Part shown: piece by piece, positions 24,601 through 35,709 of the stretch | Layout of the letters: every line of letters begins with the position of its first letter | How positions within the stretch are numbered: position 1 is the first letter of the stretch | Assembly (NCBI GenBank): GCA_905160935.1 | Contig: CAJHZI010000255.1 | Location: 1,091,501-1,155,500, forward strand | DNA from: Enchytraeus crypticus | Lineage: Eukaryota > Annelida > Clitellata > Enchytraeida > Enchytraeidae | Reading direction: 5' to 3' | DNA: 64,000 nucleotides | Position numbers and translations under genes: made by a program | The notes under the pieces: generated by a model | The model's database searches: none | Told to the model about the DNA's origin: nothing | The model's input: the letters and a program-made list of their open reading frames with translations, nothing else

Positions 24601-25124
24601 GGATTACGATGGAGTTTGTAAGTTTTGAAAGGAAATACGATGATGTAAACCGACTCCTGTAAAGAGCCTGTAAAGCAACAAGTACGCAGATGAACTGAGT
24701 TACATTGAGTTCACCCCCAGAGTTACATTGAACTGGTAAACCAGGCTAACCTATCAAGTTAGGCTGCAACATCTAGGCTATTCTGATTTATTTCCTAATT
24801 TAGGCTAAAACTAGACTCTCATATATAAATGCAGTGGTTATGCTAAGTAGACCTTATCTGCAATAGGCTTAGGCTAAATCAACCTGCCACCTTCTAATTT
24901 TAATTTAAGAGTTTTGATATTTTTGCTACCATAAAAAAATTTCTGAAGTTACAATTCCGTTTTGAAATGAACAAACAACATTTCTTTGAAAAATAGCACG
25001 ATAGCTATCATCACACAACACAAGAAACTAAATTTTGTTAATTACGTAATACAAATATAATCTAGTAATTTAAACGAATGAAGAAGTTTTAAACAGGAGA
25101 TTGGCTAATGATGTCATGTAGGAC
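24601..25124. other. AT-rich spacer, no gene seen
   Basis: No exon or known repeat recognised. Confidence 0.45.
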
Positions 25125-25208
25125 AGAGTGGATTTGAGTCAGTTTATTCGTATCCCGACCCTGTTTTAACTGGGATTCAAGAGAAGATGATGATGATGAT
25201 GATGATGT
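25125..25208 (+). repeat. Dispersed repeat, family D (3' end)
   Basis: attcgtatcccgaccctgtt, ttaactgggattcaagagaa, then (GATGAT)n. Confidence 0.7.
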
Positions 25209-26470
25209 AATATAAATAATCAAAATAGAACCTCTTCGATAATTTCAATAATTCCTCGATAAATAATAGCTAATTTAAAAATAACATTATCGATTAAAAA
25301 TCAATTTCAGCTTAGTAGGAACTAAATATTTTATTTCTTATTACTCTTGTGTCTTGAGCCTGCAGTCTTATTAAAGAACCTGATAAACATTTACGTAGTT
25401 CCTTGATCTGTCATCTGCTTTCATGCTGAAGCAAACGAATGCACGTCAAGTTCTACAGCGAAATTGTTGTGATATCTGTGATCAATTTTGTCAAGTTATC
25501 GTTTAATGCTTCAAGATGGAAGATGGTTATCTTTCAATGCTATCTCTTATCTGTAGCCATGTTCATATAGGGCATCAGCTCACACAATAGAGTAGAGCGT
25601 ATGGTCAGTTTAAAACAGAGTTCTAACATACAATGGAGCGAAATAAGTGAATTATTTCATTAACTTATACTATTTATTTTTACTTTATATACTTTCAATA
25701 TTTGATTTATTTTAATTTTAAAAGAAAATGTTTTATCGCATTTGAAGATAGGCTGATGAAATAGCTGAACAATTGCGTGAATATTCCGACGAAAGTCCAT
25801 ATAAAGTTGCTGAAGCGAAGTCGCTATTAGTATTAGATATATAGTACAGATAGTAATTAGATTGCGTACAGATAGTAATTAGATTGCGTACAGATAGTAA
25901 TTAGATTGCGTACAGATAGTAATTAGATTGCGTACAGATAGTAATTACATTGTCTACACATCTATATCGAATTAGATATAGATAATTAGATAATTACATA
26001 AATCTAATTTGATATACAAGTAGCTAACAGCATTCGTGTTAACAGGTATAGATATAGATGTCAATATAAAAATGTCAATAGTTACAGCTAAAGCCTAAAC
26101 TAGTTATTCTGCGTGAAATAACCACAGTTACACTTTACACGTTCTGTTTCAAGACGTTTCAGAACCTGTACAGATCTGGAAAGCCCATTTAATAACTACA
26201 ATCCGTTATAATTGAATGGGAATATAGTGGAGTGGTCAGGGTTAACATAAGGTTAAGGGTTTTCTAAAGGTCAGGGGTTAACTAAAGGTCAAATCACTTC
26301 ACTAGGTTTTTAATCAACGTCATTGTCGTCAACAACTTCGCCATGTTCGTCAGTTGTCAAGTCTCTGTGACTCCAACTCATCAACCTTGGTGTATATTAG
26401 GGTCGATATGCCCCTTGTTGATAACTACCAATAGTTCTACCTAAGAACATCATAGCAGATCTGTTAATAA
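25209..26470. other. AT-rich spacer with one minisatellite
   Basis: Apart from a 22-bp tandem repeat at 25846-25945 (attgcgtacagatagtaatt units, about 4-5 copies), nothing recognisable. Confidence 0.5.
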
Positions 26471-26477
26471 TAAATAA

Positions 26478-26532
26478 TATTAAAGGTTTAAAATCCTTTT
26501 CCTCATAAAAGGGTGATGTCAGGGATGTCATA
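26478..26532 (-). repeat. SINE-like repeat, family B (3' fragment)
   Basis: taaaggtttaaaatcctttt, cctcataaaagggtgatgtc and agggatgtca are the reverse of the family core. Confidence 0.5.
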
Positions 26533-26579
26533 AAGTAAGTTTTGTTGCAATCCGTTAAGTTAATTTTTTTCAAAATAAT

Positions 26580-26815
26580 TGTTTTTCTTTCCCGATCTCT
26601 GTCCGGGAGAATGGAGAATACACCAACGTAAACTGCATGGTTTGTAAGAGGCGACAAAGCAATAAGTGACAAAGGCAATGGGAAGCAATCTCCAAAGTGC
26701 TTTTTTCGCGAACTGTATAAAGTGCGGATAGGATGTACTGCAGTCTTAGAAGGAATTAACTTGTTGATCGATGGGGTGCTCTTTATGAAAAGCGCGAGAT
26801 TTATTATTAGTTAAA
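26580..26815 (-). repeat. Dispersed repeat, family F
   Basis: gtaagaggcgacaaagcaat, ggataggatgtac, aattaacttgttgatcgatg and gggtgctctttatgaaaagc are reverse to the copies at 20717 and 23768. Confidence 0.55.
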
Positions 26816-26927
26816 TCAAAGTCAAACATTATTTAAAAAATTAAACAATTACAAAATTAATAATTTAATCGATTTGTTTAGTAGGTTAAACTATCAATTT
26901 TCGATAGCTCTTAGATTTATTATATGC

Positions 26928-27026
26928 ATGACGTCCTTGACATCTTTGTATGATGAAACGGACGTTAAACCTTTATTATTATTATTATTATTATTATCAT
27001 TATTATTATTATTTATTTATTTATTT
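26928..27026 (+). repeat. SINE-like repeat, family B, with long (ATT)n tail
   Basis: gacgtccttgacatctttgt, gatgaaacggacgttaaacc, then about 60 bp of tta/ttta repeats. The RLE element copy at 27027-28416 begins exactly where the tract ends. Confidence 0.75.
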
Positions 27027-28416
27027 ATTACCCCGGTGTAAAGAACCTGGGGTTTGATAAAACCGATTCAAGCAATACGGGCTGAATCGCCGCCCGGTTA
27101 CTCGAGGTCAAAATCGGCTTAAAAAAATTATTGAAGCAGACTGCATGATATTATTATTTTTTTTTTTTACTTTTTTTTTTTAATTTTTTAAATATTTTTT
27201 TAATGCCCTGGGCTGTAAAGGGCCCTGGGCTAAAAAATAAGATAAAAGAGATTTTATTTAATTAAAAGTTTTTAAAAAGCGATTAAAATAATTCCTCTGC
27301 ACTCTGGGAAGACGCTTTAGCCAAAGTGACACTGAAAGCAGACTGCATTGAATCGCTGGAGAGCAATAGACAGTCGCTGCCACAGAAAAGATTTTTCGCG
27401 CTTATCACCAGTAATGGCGCTGGTCCTCCTGCCTATTTCGTCAATAAAGTCTGATGCGAGAGAGGTGATGGGCCCCAGGGTCTCAAAGGCAATAGGCATG
27501 AAGATATAGTTGCCAGAGATTTCGGCATACTTCAGAGTTTTCCTATTAGCCGCGGCCTCTGCTGCAGCACCAGCAGCAGCGCAAGAAAGGCTGAGATTGC
27601 TTACTGAGAAAGTGTCCGCAACAGTGACGTCCCAGCTAACACACTTCCCCTCTGCCAATGGAATTTGAGAGACACCGTCTGGACGTTTACCATCAGTGCG
27701 GATCAATCCCAGGGGCTCTTTAATGGCTGGGATATTCTCTCGACTCAGGGCGCGCCAGATCAAGTCATTTATGAACTGATGTCTGCTGATTCTGCCGGCA
27801 CAACGCTTGCACGACAGGCCGTGAATGCCTAACGCATTGACTGAGACACCACAAATGCAGTTGTGTGGCTCACATAAGGTAGTGCCCAGACGAAGACCGG
27901 CCGCGACTCAGACTGCTTCGTCGTCCAGACGGAGGCCGCATGATGAGATTGGTAAAGCCTTGATCCAGTCTCCAATATGGGGGGCCGACACTGCGAGCAG
28001 CCGCGCCTTTTCTTGTGGCAAAAGCGGCTTCGCAAGGAGTTCCGTGTGCAAAGCATTAGTGACCTTTGAGTCCCAAGCCTTCATGCTGTTAGCCATCATA
28101 CCGATTGGAGGTTCGGATGTGAACAGAGCAGTCCAAATGCCCTGAATCCTGGATATCTCCGAGTCGGGAATTTGAAAGAATCCGGAAAGGATTGAATCCT
28201 GTAGAACGCCAGTCCCCGCGGCTGAAGCCAAAAAGGCAGAAGGTGCCAGCGACGAGACAGAGCGTATACCCAATCCTCCGTAGCATATTGGCAGGCTGGT
28301 CTGAATCCATTGAGCTTGGTTAACATTAGTATTAACGATGCTACTGAGCGACTTTCGCATGATGGAATCATAAGTCTGCAATGCTGGATGACCCGCACAT
28401 GGAGAGACACGCAATA
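27027..28416 (-). mobile_element. 5'-truncated RLE retrotransposon, copy 1 of a second family
   Basis: About 1.39 kb containing the post-RT linker, zinc knuckle, endonuclease domain and 3' UTR. It is flanked by (ATT)n on both sides (26965-27026 and about 28426-28451). The 3' UTR (27027-27316) has two GC-rich foldable blocks in AT-rich surroundings, ccccggtgtaaagaacctgggg and a gccctgggc direct repeat around ggccc, and both recur in copy 2. The 5' truncation falls in the region after the RT palm (about residue 402 of the 4.7-8.3 kb element). Confidence 0.85.
27317..28414 (-). pseudogene. Truncated RLE-element ORF with one nonsense and one frameshift mutation
   Basis: One frame reads from GHPALQTYDSIM through GGLGIRSVSSLAPSAFL, then LDDEAV and a TGA at about 27907, and continues in the same frame with VAAGLRLGTTLCE, the zinc knuckle (C-x-C-x9-H-x3-C), KRPDG, WDVTVADT, FETLGP and TGDKREKSFL. 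The family has Arg at the TGA position, so the stop fits a CGA to TGA change at a CpG. At the 3' end a single extra T (tgctttcag versus tgcttcag in copy 2) shifts the frame and ends the ORF at 27317. Otherwise it is very close to copy 2. Confidence 0.85.
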
Positions 28417-28561
28417 TGTTTTTTTAAAATTATTATTATTATTATTATTACGATTAGACAACAACTAATATAAATATATATAATATCTGGTCTTATGTCC
28501 TAACTAATCCAATGATGCTTCTAGCCTAGTCTCATTCGATGTTGTTTTGCTTTTTGCTTCT

Positions 28562-28692
28562 TGACTAGAGCGAATGGCTTTGTCGGTAAGAAATTCGATT
28601 GCGGATCAGTATGTGTGGGTTCAAATCCTGGGCTCGCCCGTCACTGACATCGCTTTCGAGAGAGAAAACTGACGTTAACGGTAGCTTTTTGA
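28562..28692 (+). repeat. tRNA-derived SINE, family A
   Basis: ggctttgtcggtaagaaatt, gattgcggatcagtatgtgt, gggttcaaatcctgggctcg, ccgtcactgacatcgctttc and gaaaactgacgttaacggt. Confidence 0.85.
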
Positions 28693-29009
28693 CTTTTTTC
28701 TATGAGATCTGAGGCATAAATATAAAAATCCTTCAACACTGTATGAATCGTACTAAATTTATGTACTGGTATGACAATGCAGTACAATTATAGCTTAGAA
28801 TAAATGGTGCCATATTTCATTTAGGAATACCATATAGATGCAGATAAATCAAACCTAAAACTGTTTACATAAGAATCGCTTTAAATCATAATGCTGTATA
28901 CATCTGCATAGATCCAACGTAAAGAATTGATTGGTTTATGCACTGAACATTGTTTAATTATACCATTTACATTTCAAAGTACATTTGTTATGTCACATTA
29001 AAATATTCC
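28693..29009. other. AT-rich spacer, nothing recognised
   Basis: No exon or repeat identified. Confidence 0.4.
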
Positions 29010-29095
29010 AGTCTGTTAGTATCGGTACGGAAAGACAAAGTTTTCGTTTTACAATCAGGAGACAAGGGTTCAAACCCCAGTTCAGCCGATAAAAT
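29010..29095 (+). repeat. tRNA-like sequence with B box
   Basis: gttagtatcggtacggaaag could be an A-box region, and agggttcaaaccccagttc is a strong B box with a T-arm stem. The anticodon arm is not clean, so this is likely a tRNA-derived repeat rather than a gene. Confidence 0.35.
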
Positions 29096-29224
29096 ATTGC
29101 AACTAAGGCTAGCTAAGCCCAATATATGAGAGATGCCTTAAGAAACCTTAGTAGAAATATCGAAAATAAAAGCAAAGGGTGGTAATCTTGATGGATATAA
29201 TGTCATTCATTTAGTATTCTACAA

Positions 29225-29472
29225 TCATCATTTCATCATCATTTCATCGTCATCATCTTCCCTTAAATCCCAGTTTAACCAGGGTCGGGATACGAATAGA
29301 ATTTCTTTTATTCATTCGTTTAAGTTTTGTGGCAATTTCTGGAGCCTAGGCGCTCACCAACCGAATGCCCTTTCTGACGTTGGTATGGATCTTAGTGCGT
29401 TAGTCGCCTTCTACGACACGTGCAGTCGCCGGTTGGTCAAATTCTTCAAACGACCCGGACACAACACGGGAA
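29225..29472 (-). repeat. Dispersed repeat, family D (fullest copy)
   Basis: Plus-strand landmarks are tcatcatcttcccttaaatc, ccagtttaaccagggtcggg, ggagcctaggcgctcacc, tgccctttctgacgttggta, tcgccttctacgacacgtgc and gacccggacacaacacggg. On the minus strand it ends in (GAT)n, as do several invertebrate LINE/SINE tails. It is about 245 bp, with no ORF. Confidence 0.7.
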
Positions 29473-30022
29473 AAATCTACAATCATCATTTAACAATTCA
29501 AAATCTTTTTCTATTTTTAAAATTGAAATAACTTCCTAAAAGTTCCTGAAATATTCTGCCATGGTAAACACTGCGTTAGATATAATTAGATTGTAGTTTT
29601 CATAAAAGCTGTAATTAACTAAATATTCAATAAAATTATAATTAATATAAATAAATAATTCATTTTTATAAATTCAATAAATTATATTTAGTATTATTTT
29701 AATTAAATTAAACATATCATTATAATTAAATTCTTCCAATATTGTTAAACTGTCTGCAATAAGAAGTATTTTAAGCAGCATATACAGCAGTAAAATACGT
29801 AAATGTCTTAGTTTTCACTAGCAACGAACCACTATTGAGAATACCTGTGAAAGCGCTCCTCTACCCCACTAATGAATGCTTATATACTAATTGAACTCTA
29901 CTCTTTTTAACCGCAGGTAGCGTTTAACCGTAAATCTCTGATATTTGAAGTTCACTGATTTCTATGATATTTGAGACTTTCAAAAATATAAATAATTGAC
30001 TTGGAAATGAAATTAGCACACA

Positions 30023-30065
<43 letters not shown>

Positions 30066-30424
30066 TAGTTCGTCTTCAAAAGTATTTAAAGTCTACGGGC
30101 ATGAAGAGAATGGAATATAAATGAGAAAAGCGACGAATATGACAGAGGAATTAATCGTTTTAGTGAAAGTTGTCTGGAACACAGCATGACTGTAACACAA
30201 GAAATTACGCAACGCTATGTAATCAATTCAGTGGCTCTAAACTATTACACACCGCTATGTAATCAATTCTACAGGAATAATATAAACTATTAGTCTATTA
30301 CACGCTGGGCTATAAATAGTTCCCGTGATTTAGGAAAAGCGTTACATTGCTACAACAATGTAAACGAATGCAAAAGTCTCAAATGGGGGCTTACTGATGT
30401 ATAGTATGATGCAGGACAGAGAGG
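29473..30424. other. AT-rich spacer with (CA)n(GA)n microsatellite
   Basis: A compound ca/ga microsatellite lies at about 30018-30066. Two short repeats of acaccgctatgtaatcaatt lie at 30210-30270. No gene. Confidence 0.5.
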
Positions 30425-30545
30425 ATTTGAGACAGTCTATTCGTATACTCTAGTTAAACTGAGATTCAAGGGAATATGATGATGATGATGATGATTATGA
30501 TGATGATGATGAAGAAGAAGAAGAAGAAGATGATGATGATGATTT
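30425..30545 (+). repeat. Dispersed repeat, family D 3' end with (GAT/GAA)n tail
   Basis: gaggatttgagacagtctat, tcgtatactctagttaaact, gagattcaaggg, then a trinucleotide tract to 30543. Confidence 0.65.
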
Positions 30546-30911
30546 TGGATAACACGTTCATGAAGACTAGTGCTGCAGTAAGCTGCTTGAATAAAGAAAC
30601 CTGATCTACTTTATTTGTCTCCTATTTATATTAATCATACCTTTGCCCTACACAGCATATTGGATGCTAGGTAAGCAAACAAGATGAATCTTCCAGAACT
30701 AATTGTGCAAGCCTTTAGCACATGGTCCATGGTTATGCTGTCTGCAGGATTCGAAATTAAAAGTCTGCATCGTTTGTTAAGAGACGTGAGCTTTATTCCA
30801 TATGCTATAATACCATAATTCACTCCACTACTCATTCTACATAAATATTAGAATAAGTTAATATACTATTAGGGCATTTCTAATACTACACGGAAGTATT
30901 CAGTAAACACG

Positions 30912-31112
30912 CATTATAGTGAAATGATCAACTATGTTGATATCTATCACTTTTAATACCACGAGTTAAGTCCGTTCGACAATTAAGTCCATTTTCCGTA
31001 TATACTGGACTAGCCATTCACTGGACTGGCTAGTCACTGGACTGACTAGTCCAGTGAATGTCCGAGATTTTATTCACAGATCAGTCAGCGCAGCTGGGAT
31101 TCGAACCCACGA
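30912..31112. repeat. Dispersed repeat, family G, with tRNA-like end
   Basis: gcattatagtgaaatgatca, acttttaataccacgagtt, tccagtgaatgtccgagatt and agctgggattcgaacccacg (a reverse B box). Inside, an extra inverted motif actggactgactagtccagt is present. Confidence 0.6.
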
Positions 31113-31667
31113 CCATTGATAAAACTTACACAACTATTTTACACATTATATGTATGCTATCATACTTCATGCTTGCGTGTATTTTCTGTACTACATTACA
31201 CTCTCAGCATAATACAAGATCCTAGTGAACTAAATTACTCCTGCATATTTACCCCGCATTACTATGAAACGCATTATCTTGTTACTAAAGAAAATATTTA
31301 TGGATTAAAGAAAAGCAGAATAATGTGAATTATGTGTCAGGCAAGCTTTCACTACCCTGTGCGTTGAACAATGTTATCAGGGACGAGATCTTATTGGTCG
31401 TTCAGAGCAATCATTTCATGTCAATAGAGTAGCCGTCTGTGAGAAAATGTAGAAGACCCTTTGGCATCAGGCCTAAAGGCTCTGAGATGAAATAACCCGG
31501 ACTAAATCCCCCGTCAAACACCCGACATTAGCTTAGAAATATAGACGTCGTGTCATAGACAAATCATTAGCAATTGAGTTTCCTTTCTTAACTTTTGTTT
31601 ATAGTTGTTCACTATTTGCTCCTTCTTCACCATGGTTATTCGTGACTGTACATATACTACATATAGG
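31113..31667. other. Unassigned AT-rich sequence
   Basis: A 70-codon ORF at 31116-31328 (+) has no motif and is probably chance. Confidence 0.4.
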
Positions 31668-31812
31668 TCTAATATATATATATATATAGAGAGAGAGAGG
31701 GAGATAGAGAGGGAAAGAGAGAGGGAGAGAGAGGGAAAGATAATAAAAATAAATAAATAAAGGTTTAACGTCCGTTTCCTAATACAAGGATGATGTCAGG
31801 GACGTCATTCCG
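31668..31812 (-). repeat. (TA)n(GA)n microsatellite and SINE-B copy
   Basis: A ta/ga tract at 31668-31740 is followed by a minus-oriented family B 3' part: aaataaataaaggtttaacg, tccgtttcctaatacaagga and tgatgtcagggacgtca. Confidence 0.7.
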
Positions 31813-32239
31813 TCATGACGGAAGAGAGAGGGAGAGATAGAAAATAGTACAATTAATGATGGGAGATCTAAAGAACACGCGGAGTGAGGAAATGCAATTT
31901 CTTTACAATCATGTTTATTCTAAAAATTGATTTCTATTTACAAATCCTTTCCATCTTCGTGTAACATTGTACGTTTGTAATGTTAGTTCCCCGTGGCGCA
32001 TTGGTCGTATTGAAGAACTCTGTAAAAAAAAATTTTGAGATGATTTATATGACTTTGGAGCTCTTAAAGTAGGATAAGTTTGCCTTGGTCAATTTTTATG
32101 TTATGTTGTAATTTTTCATTTTATATTTTTGATTTCATGTTGCATTTTTGCCTGTATCTGTTACATTGCTATGTTATCTGTCATATTGTTACAGTCTGCT
32201 TTGTTGCCAGATTGATAATGGAAATAAAGGAATAGATTA

Positions 32240-32826
32240 TTATTTTTTTTTACCCCGGTGTAAAGAACCTGGGGTTTGATAAAAACGATTCAAGCAATAC
32301 GTGCTGAATCCCGCCCGGCTACTCGAGGTCATCAATCAGCTTAAAAGAATTATTGAAGCACACTGCAAAGATGTCTCTCGCTTTTTATTATTATTATTTT
32401 TTTTTTAAAATGCCCTGGGCTGTAAAGGGCCCTGGGCTAAAAAAATAAGATAAAAGAGACTTTATTTAATTAAAAGTTTTTTAAAAAAAAGCGATTAAAA
32501 TAATTCCTCTGCACTCTGGGAAGCCGCTTTAGCCAAAGTGCCACTGAAGCAGACTGCATTGAATCGCTGGAGAGCAATAGACAGTCGCTGCCACAGAAAA
32601 GATTTTTCGCGCTTATCTCCAGTAATGGCGCTGGTCCTCCTGCCTATTTCGTCAATAAAGTCTGATGCGAGAGAGTTGATGGGCCCCAGGGTCTCAAAGG
32701 CAATAGGCATGAAGATATAGTTGCCAGAGATTTCGGCATACTTCAGAGTTTTCCTATTAGCCGCGGCCTCTGCTGCAGCACCAGCAGCAGCGCAAGAAAG
32801 GCCGAGATTGCTTATTGAATTATTGC
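32240..32826 (-). mobile_element. 5'-truncated RLE retrotransposon, copy 2 of the second family
   Basis: Shares with copy 1 the 3' UTR blocks (taccccggtgtaaagaacct, gccctgggctgtaaagggcc) and the last about 110 codons. The 5' truncation at about 32816-32826 is followed by a (TTA)n array, and the 3' end also borders an att/t-rich tract (32240-32250). Confidence 0.85.
32495..32817 (-). pseudogene. C-terminal end of RLE-element ORF, copy 2
   Basis: An open frame from NLGLSCAAAGAAAEAAANRK through KYAEISGNYIFMPIAFETLG and TGDKREKSFLWQRLS to the stop at 32495. The last residues, SGTLAKAASQSAEELF, show where this family's protein normally ends, about 13 residues after the conserved block. Confidence 0.85.
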
Positions 32827-32833
32827 TGATTGC

Positions 32834-32834
<1 letters not shown>

Positions 32835-32874
<40 letters not shown>

Positions 32875-32954
32875 GTAGCGTTATGAACTGGATATATTAA
32901 ATTAAAGCATTATTTTAACAATGGAAGTGTTTTCCATGTTTCTGGTTACGTCAG

Positions 32955-33020
<66 letters not shown>
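32835..33020. repeat. (TTA)n array interrupted by a fragment of the 4.6-9.1 kb element
   Basis: About 40 bp of tta, then 32876-32955 (unrelated bases ending with tggaagtgttttccatgttt ctggttacgtcag, identical to 4665-4697), then about 65 bp of tta. The middle piece is best read as a very short 5'-truncated insertion of the first RLE family. Confidence 0.8.
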
Positions 33021-33071
33021 GCCGTTTTGATTGTACTGATCTCAAACCTGTGAACCCAAAGAGAAGCCACT

Positions 33072-33145
33072 AATAATGCCCCAACAACAACTACACAATT
33101 AGAGTGACACCGTCGTCCACGACAACACTGAGCGCATCACATATT
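33072..33145 (-). repeat. LINE 3'-UTR fragment
   Basis: caacaactacacaattagag, tgacaccgtcgtccacgaca and acactgagcgc match the LINE 3' UTR at 58998-59060 and 51200-51255. Confidence 0.55.
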
Positions 33146-33728
33146 TTTATGATAAATTAGATCGTTCGGGACTAGTATCAGCGATACTAATTATTCGTGA
33201 AAGGATTTAATGAGTTTTTGAAGCATATTTGTCATGCTTAGTGTCATCCCGTACATGATTTCTTCAACCTCTCGACACTATAGCGCAATATAATCTTAGG
33301 GTCAGCGCTATAACGTTACCGTTACCTGTTCAGATTCTCGTAGGTACAGACTTTACTGCCTCAGTTAAATACTTTACTGCTGTTATTATCTGTTACATCG
33401 TAGAAATTAAATGAACGTAAAATACTTTAATAAAAGAGTTAAACGCAATGTAAATAATAATGTATAGAGGGTTATTAGGGCTTACCTTAAGTTAACTGGT
33501 GCTCAACTGCCAGAACTTTATTCCAACATTATATATCCACTATTACTTGAGAGCAATCCCTTTACTTTTATCTTCAAATTAGCTACGACAAAATGGTAAT
33601 ATATTAACTGAAAATGAAAATACATTTGCTAAAGAATTACCCTGACTGTCAGTTGTTTAATAAAATAATAAATGTTTTTGCTTCATAGTACATTTTGAGA
33701 TTAATAAATCTCTTAGTTTTGTTATTAA
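33146..33728. other. AT-rich spacer, nothing recognised
   Basis: No exon or repeat identified. Confidence 0.45.
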
Positions 33729-33815
33729 AACGTCTGCAAGAGACGTTCCTGACATTGCCTTATGGCCAGGAACCGGACGGTAAATTCTAATTGATTATTC
33801 TTATTGATTTATTAA
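33729..33815 (+). repeat. SINE-like repeat, family B, (ATTG)n-tailed subtype
   Basis: gcaagagacgttcctgacat, tgccttatggccaggaaccg, gacggtaaattctaattgat and a tail of ttgatttatt. Confidence 0.7.
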
Positions 33816-33909
33816 AACTCTCACGTTATCACACATAAGAAACTATATTGGCGTGTATTTGCTGTAATGCTTGGAGCAGGACAGTTTAACGTCTGTTTCT
33901 CCAAGACGA

Positions 33910-34076
33910 CGTCTGAGGCCTAATCGACTAAGACCTAATCGACCGAGGCCTAATCGACTAAGGCCTAATCGACTAAGGCCTAATCGACTGCGCCCTAGTC
34001 GACTGAGGTCTAATAGACTAAGGCCTAATCGACTGAGACCTAACCGAGTGAGGCCTAATATACTGAGGCCTAATAG
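33910..34076. repeat. 15-bp minisatellite, about 11 copies
   Basis: Units of the type ggcctaatcgactaa with drift (gag/aag, cga/aga). It yields long but meaningless repetitive ORFs on both strands. Confidence 0.95.
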
Positions 34077-34308
34077 ACTGACTGGAGCCAGTGGCAATGT
34101 CGGTATGATACTCTACCGTGGATCAGTATGTGCGGGGTTCAAATCCAAATCCATAAGCAGAATGTAAAAGCAAAGCTGCTAAAGCTAATGTTTACGTCAG
34201 CTTCCTCAATCGAAAGCGATGTCAGTGACGGGCGAGTCCAGGATTTGAACCACTCACATACTGATCCGCGGTCGAGTATCTTACCGACATTGCCACCGGC
34301 TTCAGTTA
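34077..34308. repeat. Two SINE-A copies in inverted (head-to-tail opposed) orientation
   Basis: A plus copy at 34077-34146 stops inside the B box (ggttcaaatcc). A near-complete minus copy follows at 34172-34308 (taatgtttacgtcagcttcc ... gccaccggcttcagttag). The heads are complementary over about 70 bp. Confidence 0.85.
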
Positions 34309-34447
34309 GTATATACTTACATCCTTCATGTATACGTATTTTTTGTTGTAAGGAAGATGCAGTTGATGACCTCTATTTTATTGACAAATAAGAATAACGC
34401 GTTGGGATGGCATAAATTCCATTAGTATAGAATAAGGGAGTGTAGTA

Positions 34448-34527
34448 TTTGTGTGAACTATAGCACAATGGTTAGCGTGTTCGAGGCCAAGTTGAGAGGT
34501 CTGAGGTTCGATTCCCAGTGGTTCACG
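34448..34527 (+). repeat. Degenerate tRNA-like sequence
   Basis: gtgaactatagcacaatggt (acceptor 5' strand and A box) and gaggttcgattcccagtggt tcac (B box and acceptor 3' strand) allow a 7-bp acceptor stem with one wobble. The D and T stems are imperfect and no credible anticodon arm is seen. Confidence 0.35.
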
Positions 34528-34533
34528 CATTTT

Positions 34534-35267
34534 ACTACACTTCTTAATTCTCTGTGCAATATGAGCGTTAGGAAAACGGCGGTATATTAATATTGGTGAT
34601 GTCCCTGCATAGTTTCCCCGACCCTATTTAATCCCTGACTCAGGCCTTATTCGGCTCTAGTAGCCAACCCCCTAACAGAACCTGTGAGATATCATAAAGT
34701 GCGTCACTCTATCGTACCATCACAGGTTTCTACTACGCTTATGAGGCCGAATTACGGGTTGTCAGCACGATACTATTCATTCTCTCTTATCATTCTATTA
34801 TATCCATTATGTCTATTATACGTTGAGATGATTCTAAGTCTTGATGCATAATAATGTTATGATTAGAGCACAATGGCTTTGATATAGTCAGCCCTTCATA
34901 AACATTACACTAACGTCTTTATTAAACCCCTGCCTCGCTTCCTATCACACAAAAACCTCTGCTCGTTATAAAGAGAGGTTTTCAGGCAATGGTAACTCTA
35001 CCAGTCAACTGTAGCCAAGGACTGCATGTGAAACACTCTGTATGAAAATATAATTGATATTATAAGATGAGTATCTTTTTTGTTTTATTAAGAAAAACCA
35101 TAGTGAAATATTTAGTGGAAAATCACTTGAGAAGTGAAATACCTGTGACGAGATTTTAGTTGGTCAATGGGGTGCTCGATTTTCAACTTAGCATTATTTA
35201 GCGGAATGCGAAGAGAGATTTGTGAAATTTGAATTAAACAAAATCAGCACATGCTGGAATGAGAATG
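34534..35267. other. Unassigned sequence
   Basis: No gene recognised. aatggggtgctcgattttca at 35166 recalls family F. Confidence 0.4.
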
Positions 35268-35319
35268 AATGAGAGAGAGAGACAAAAAAGAGAGCGAGAG
35301 AGTGAGAGTGGGAGAGAAC

Positions 35320-35355
<36 letters not shown>

Positions 35356-35375
35356 AAAGAGAGAGAGAGAGAGAT
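35268..35375. repeat. (GA)n microsatellite
   Basis: An imperfect ga/aaga tract of about 105 bp. Confidence 0.95.
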
Positions 35376-35709
35376 TGAAATAATAGTTATATTCTAGAAT
35401 ACGTTTTACTATTATGAAGAGTTTCCACTGACGCTCATTGCTGGGTCTTCAGAGCGCTTAGAACTTTAGAGGTAACGACGCTAGAAAACTAATTTGTCAT
35501 CAAGACTTTATCATTTCTCTACAACATCTAACAATCAAAAACTACAGCATCGTGTCTTTAATTATAAGCCGCTTAAGCTCCGAATAATAACCACATTGTT
35601 AAGCTTTCATGTAACTATTTTGAGGTTTTACAAAGTCGGTCTTTTAGATTTCTACTCTTCGATTCTAATTTCTGTTTGGCATAACTTATGAGTTAACGCG
35701 TATGTTTGA

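Noticed and set aside
33843..34167. Leu/Arg/Pro repeat ORFs on both strands
   Set aside because: Product of the 15-bp minisatellite plus SINE head.
34448..34527. tRNA gene
   Set aside because: The acceptor stem and B box are fair, but the D, anticodon and T arms are not. Called tRNA-like only. The same holds for B-box sequences at 13790, 29010, 22869, 38375 and 52070.
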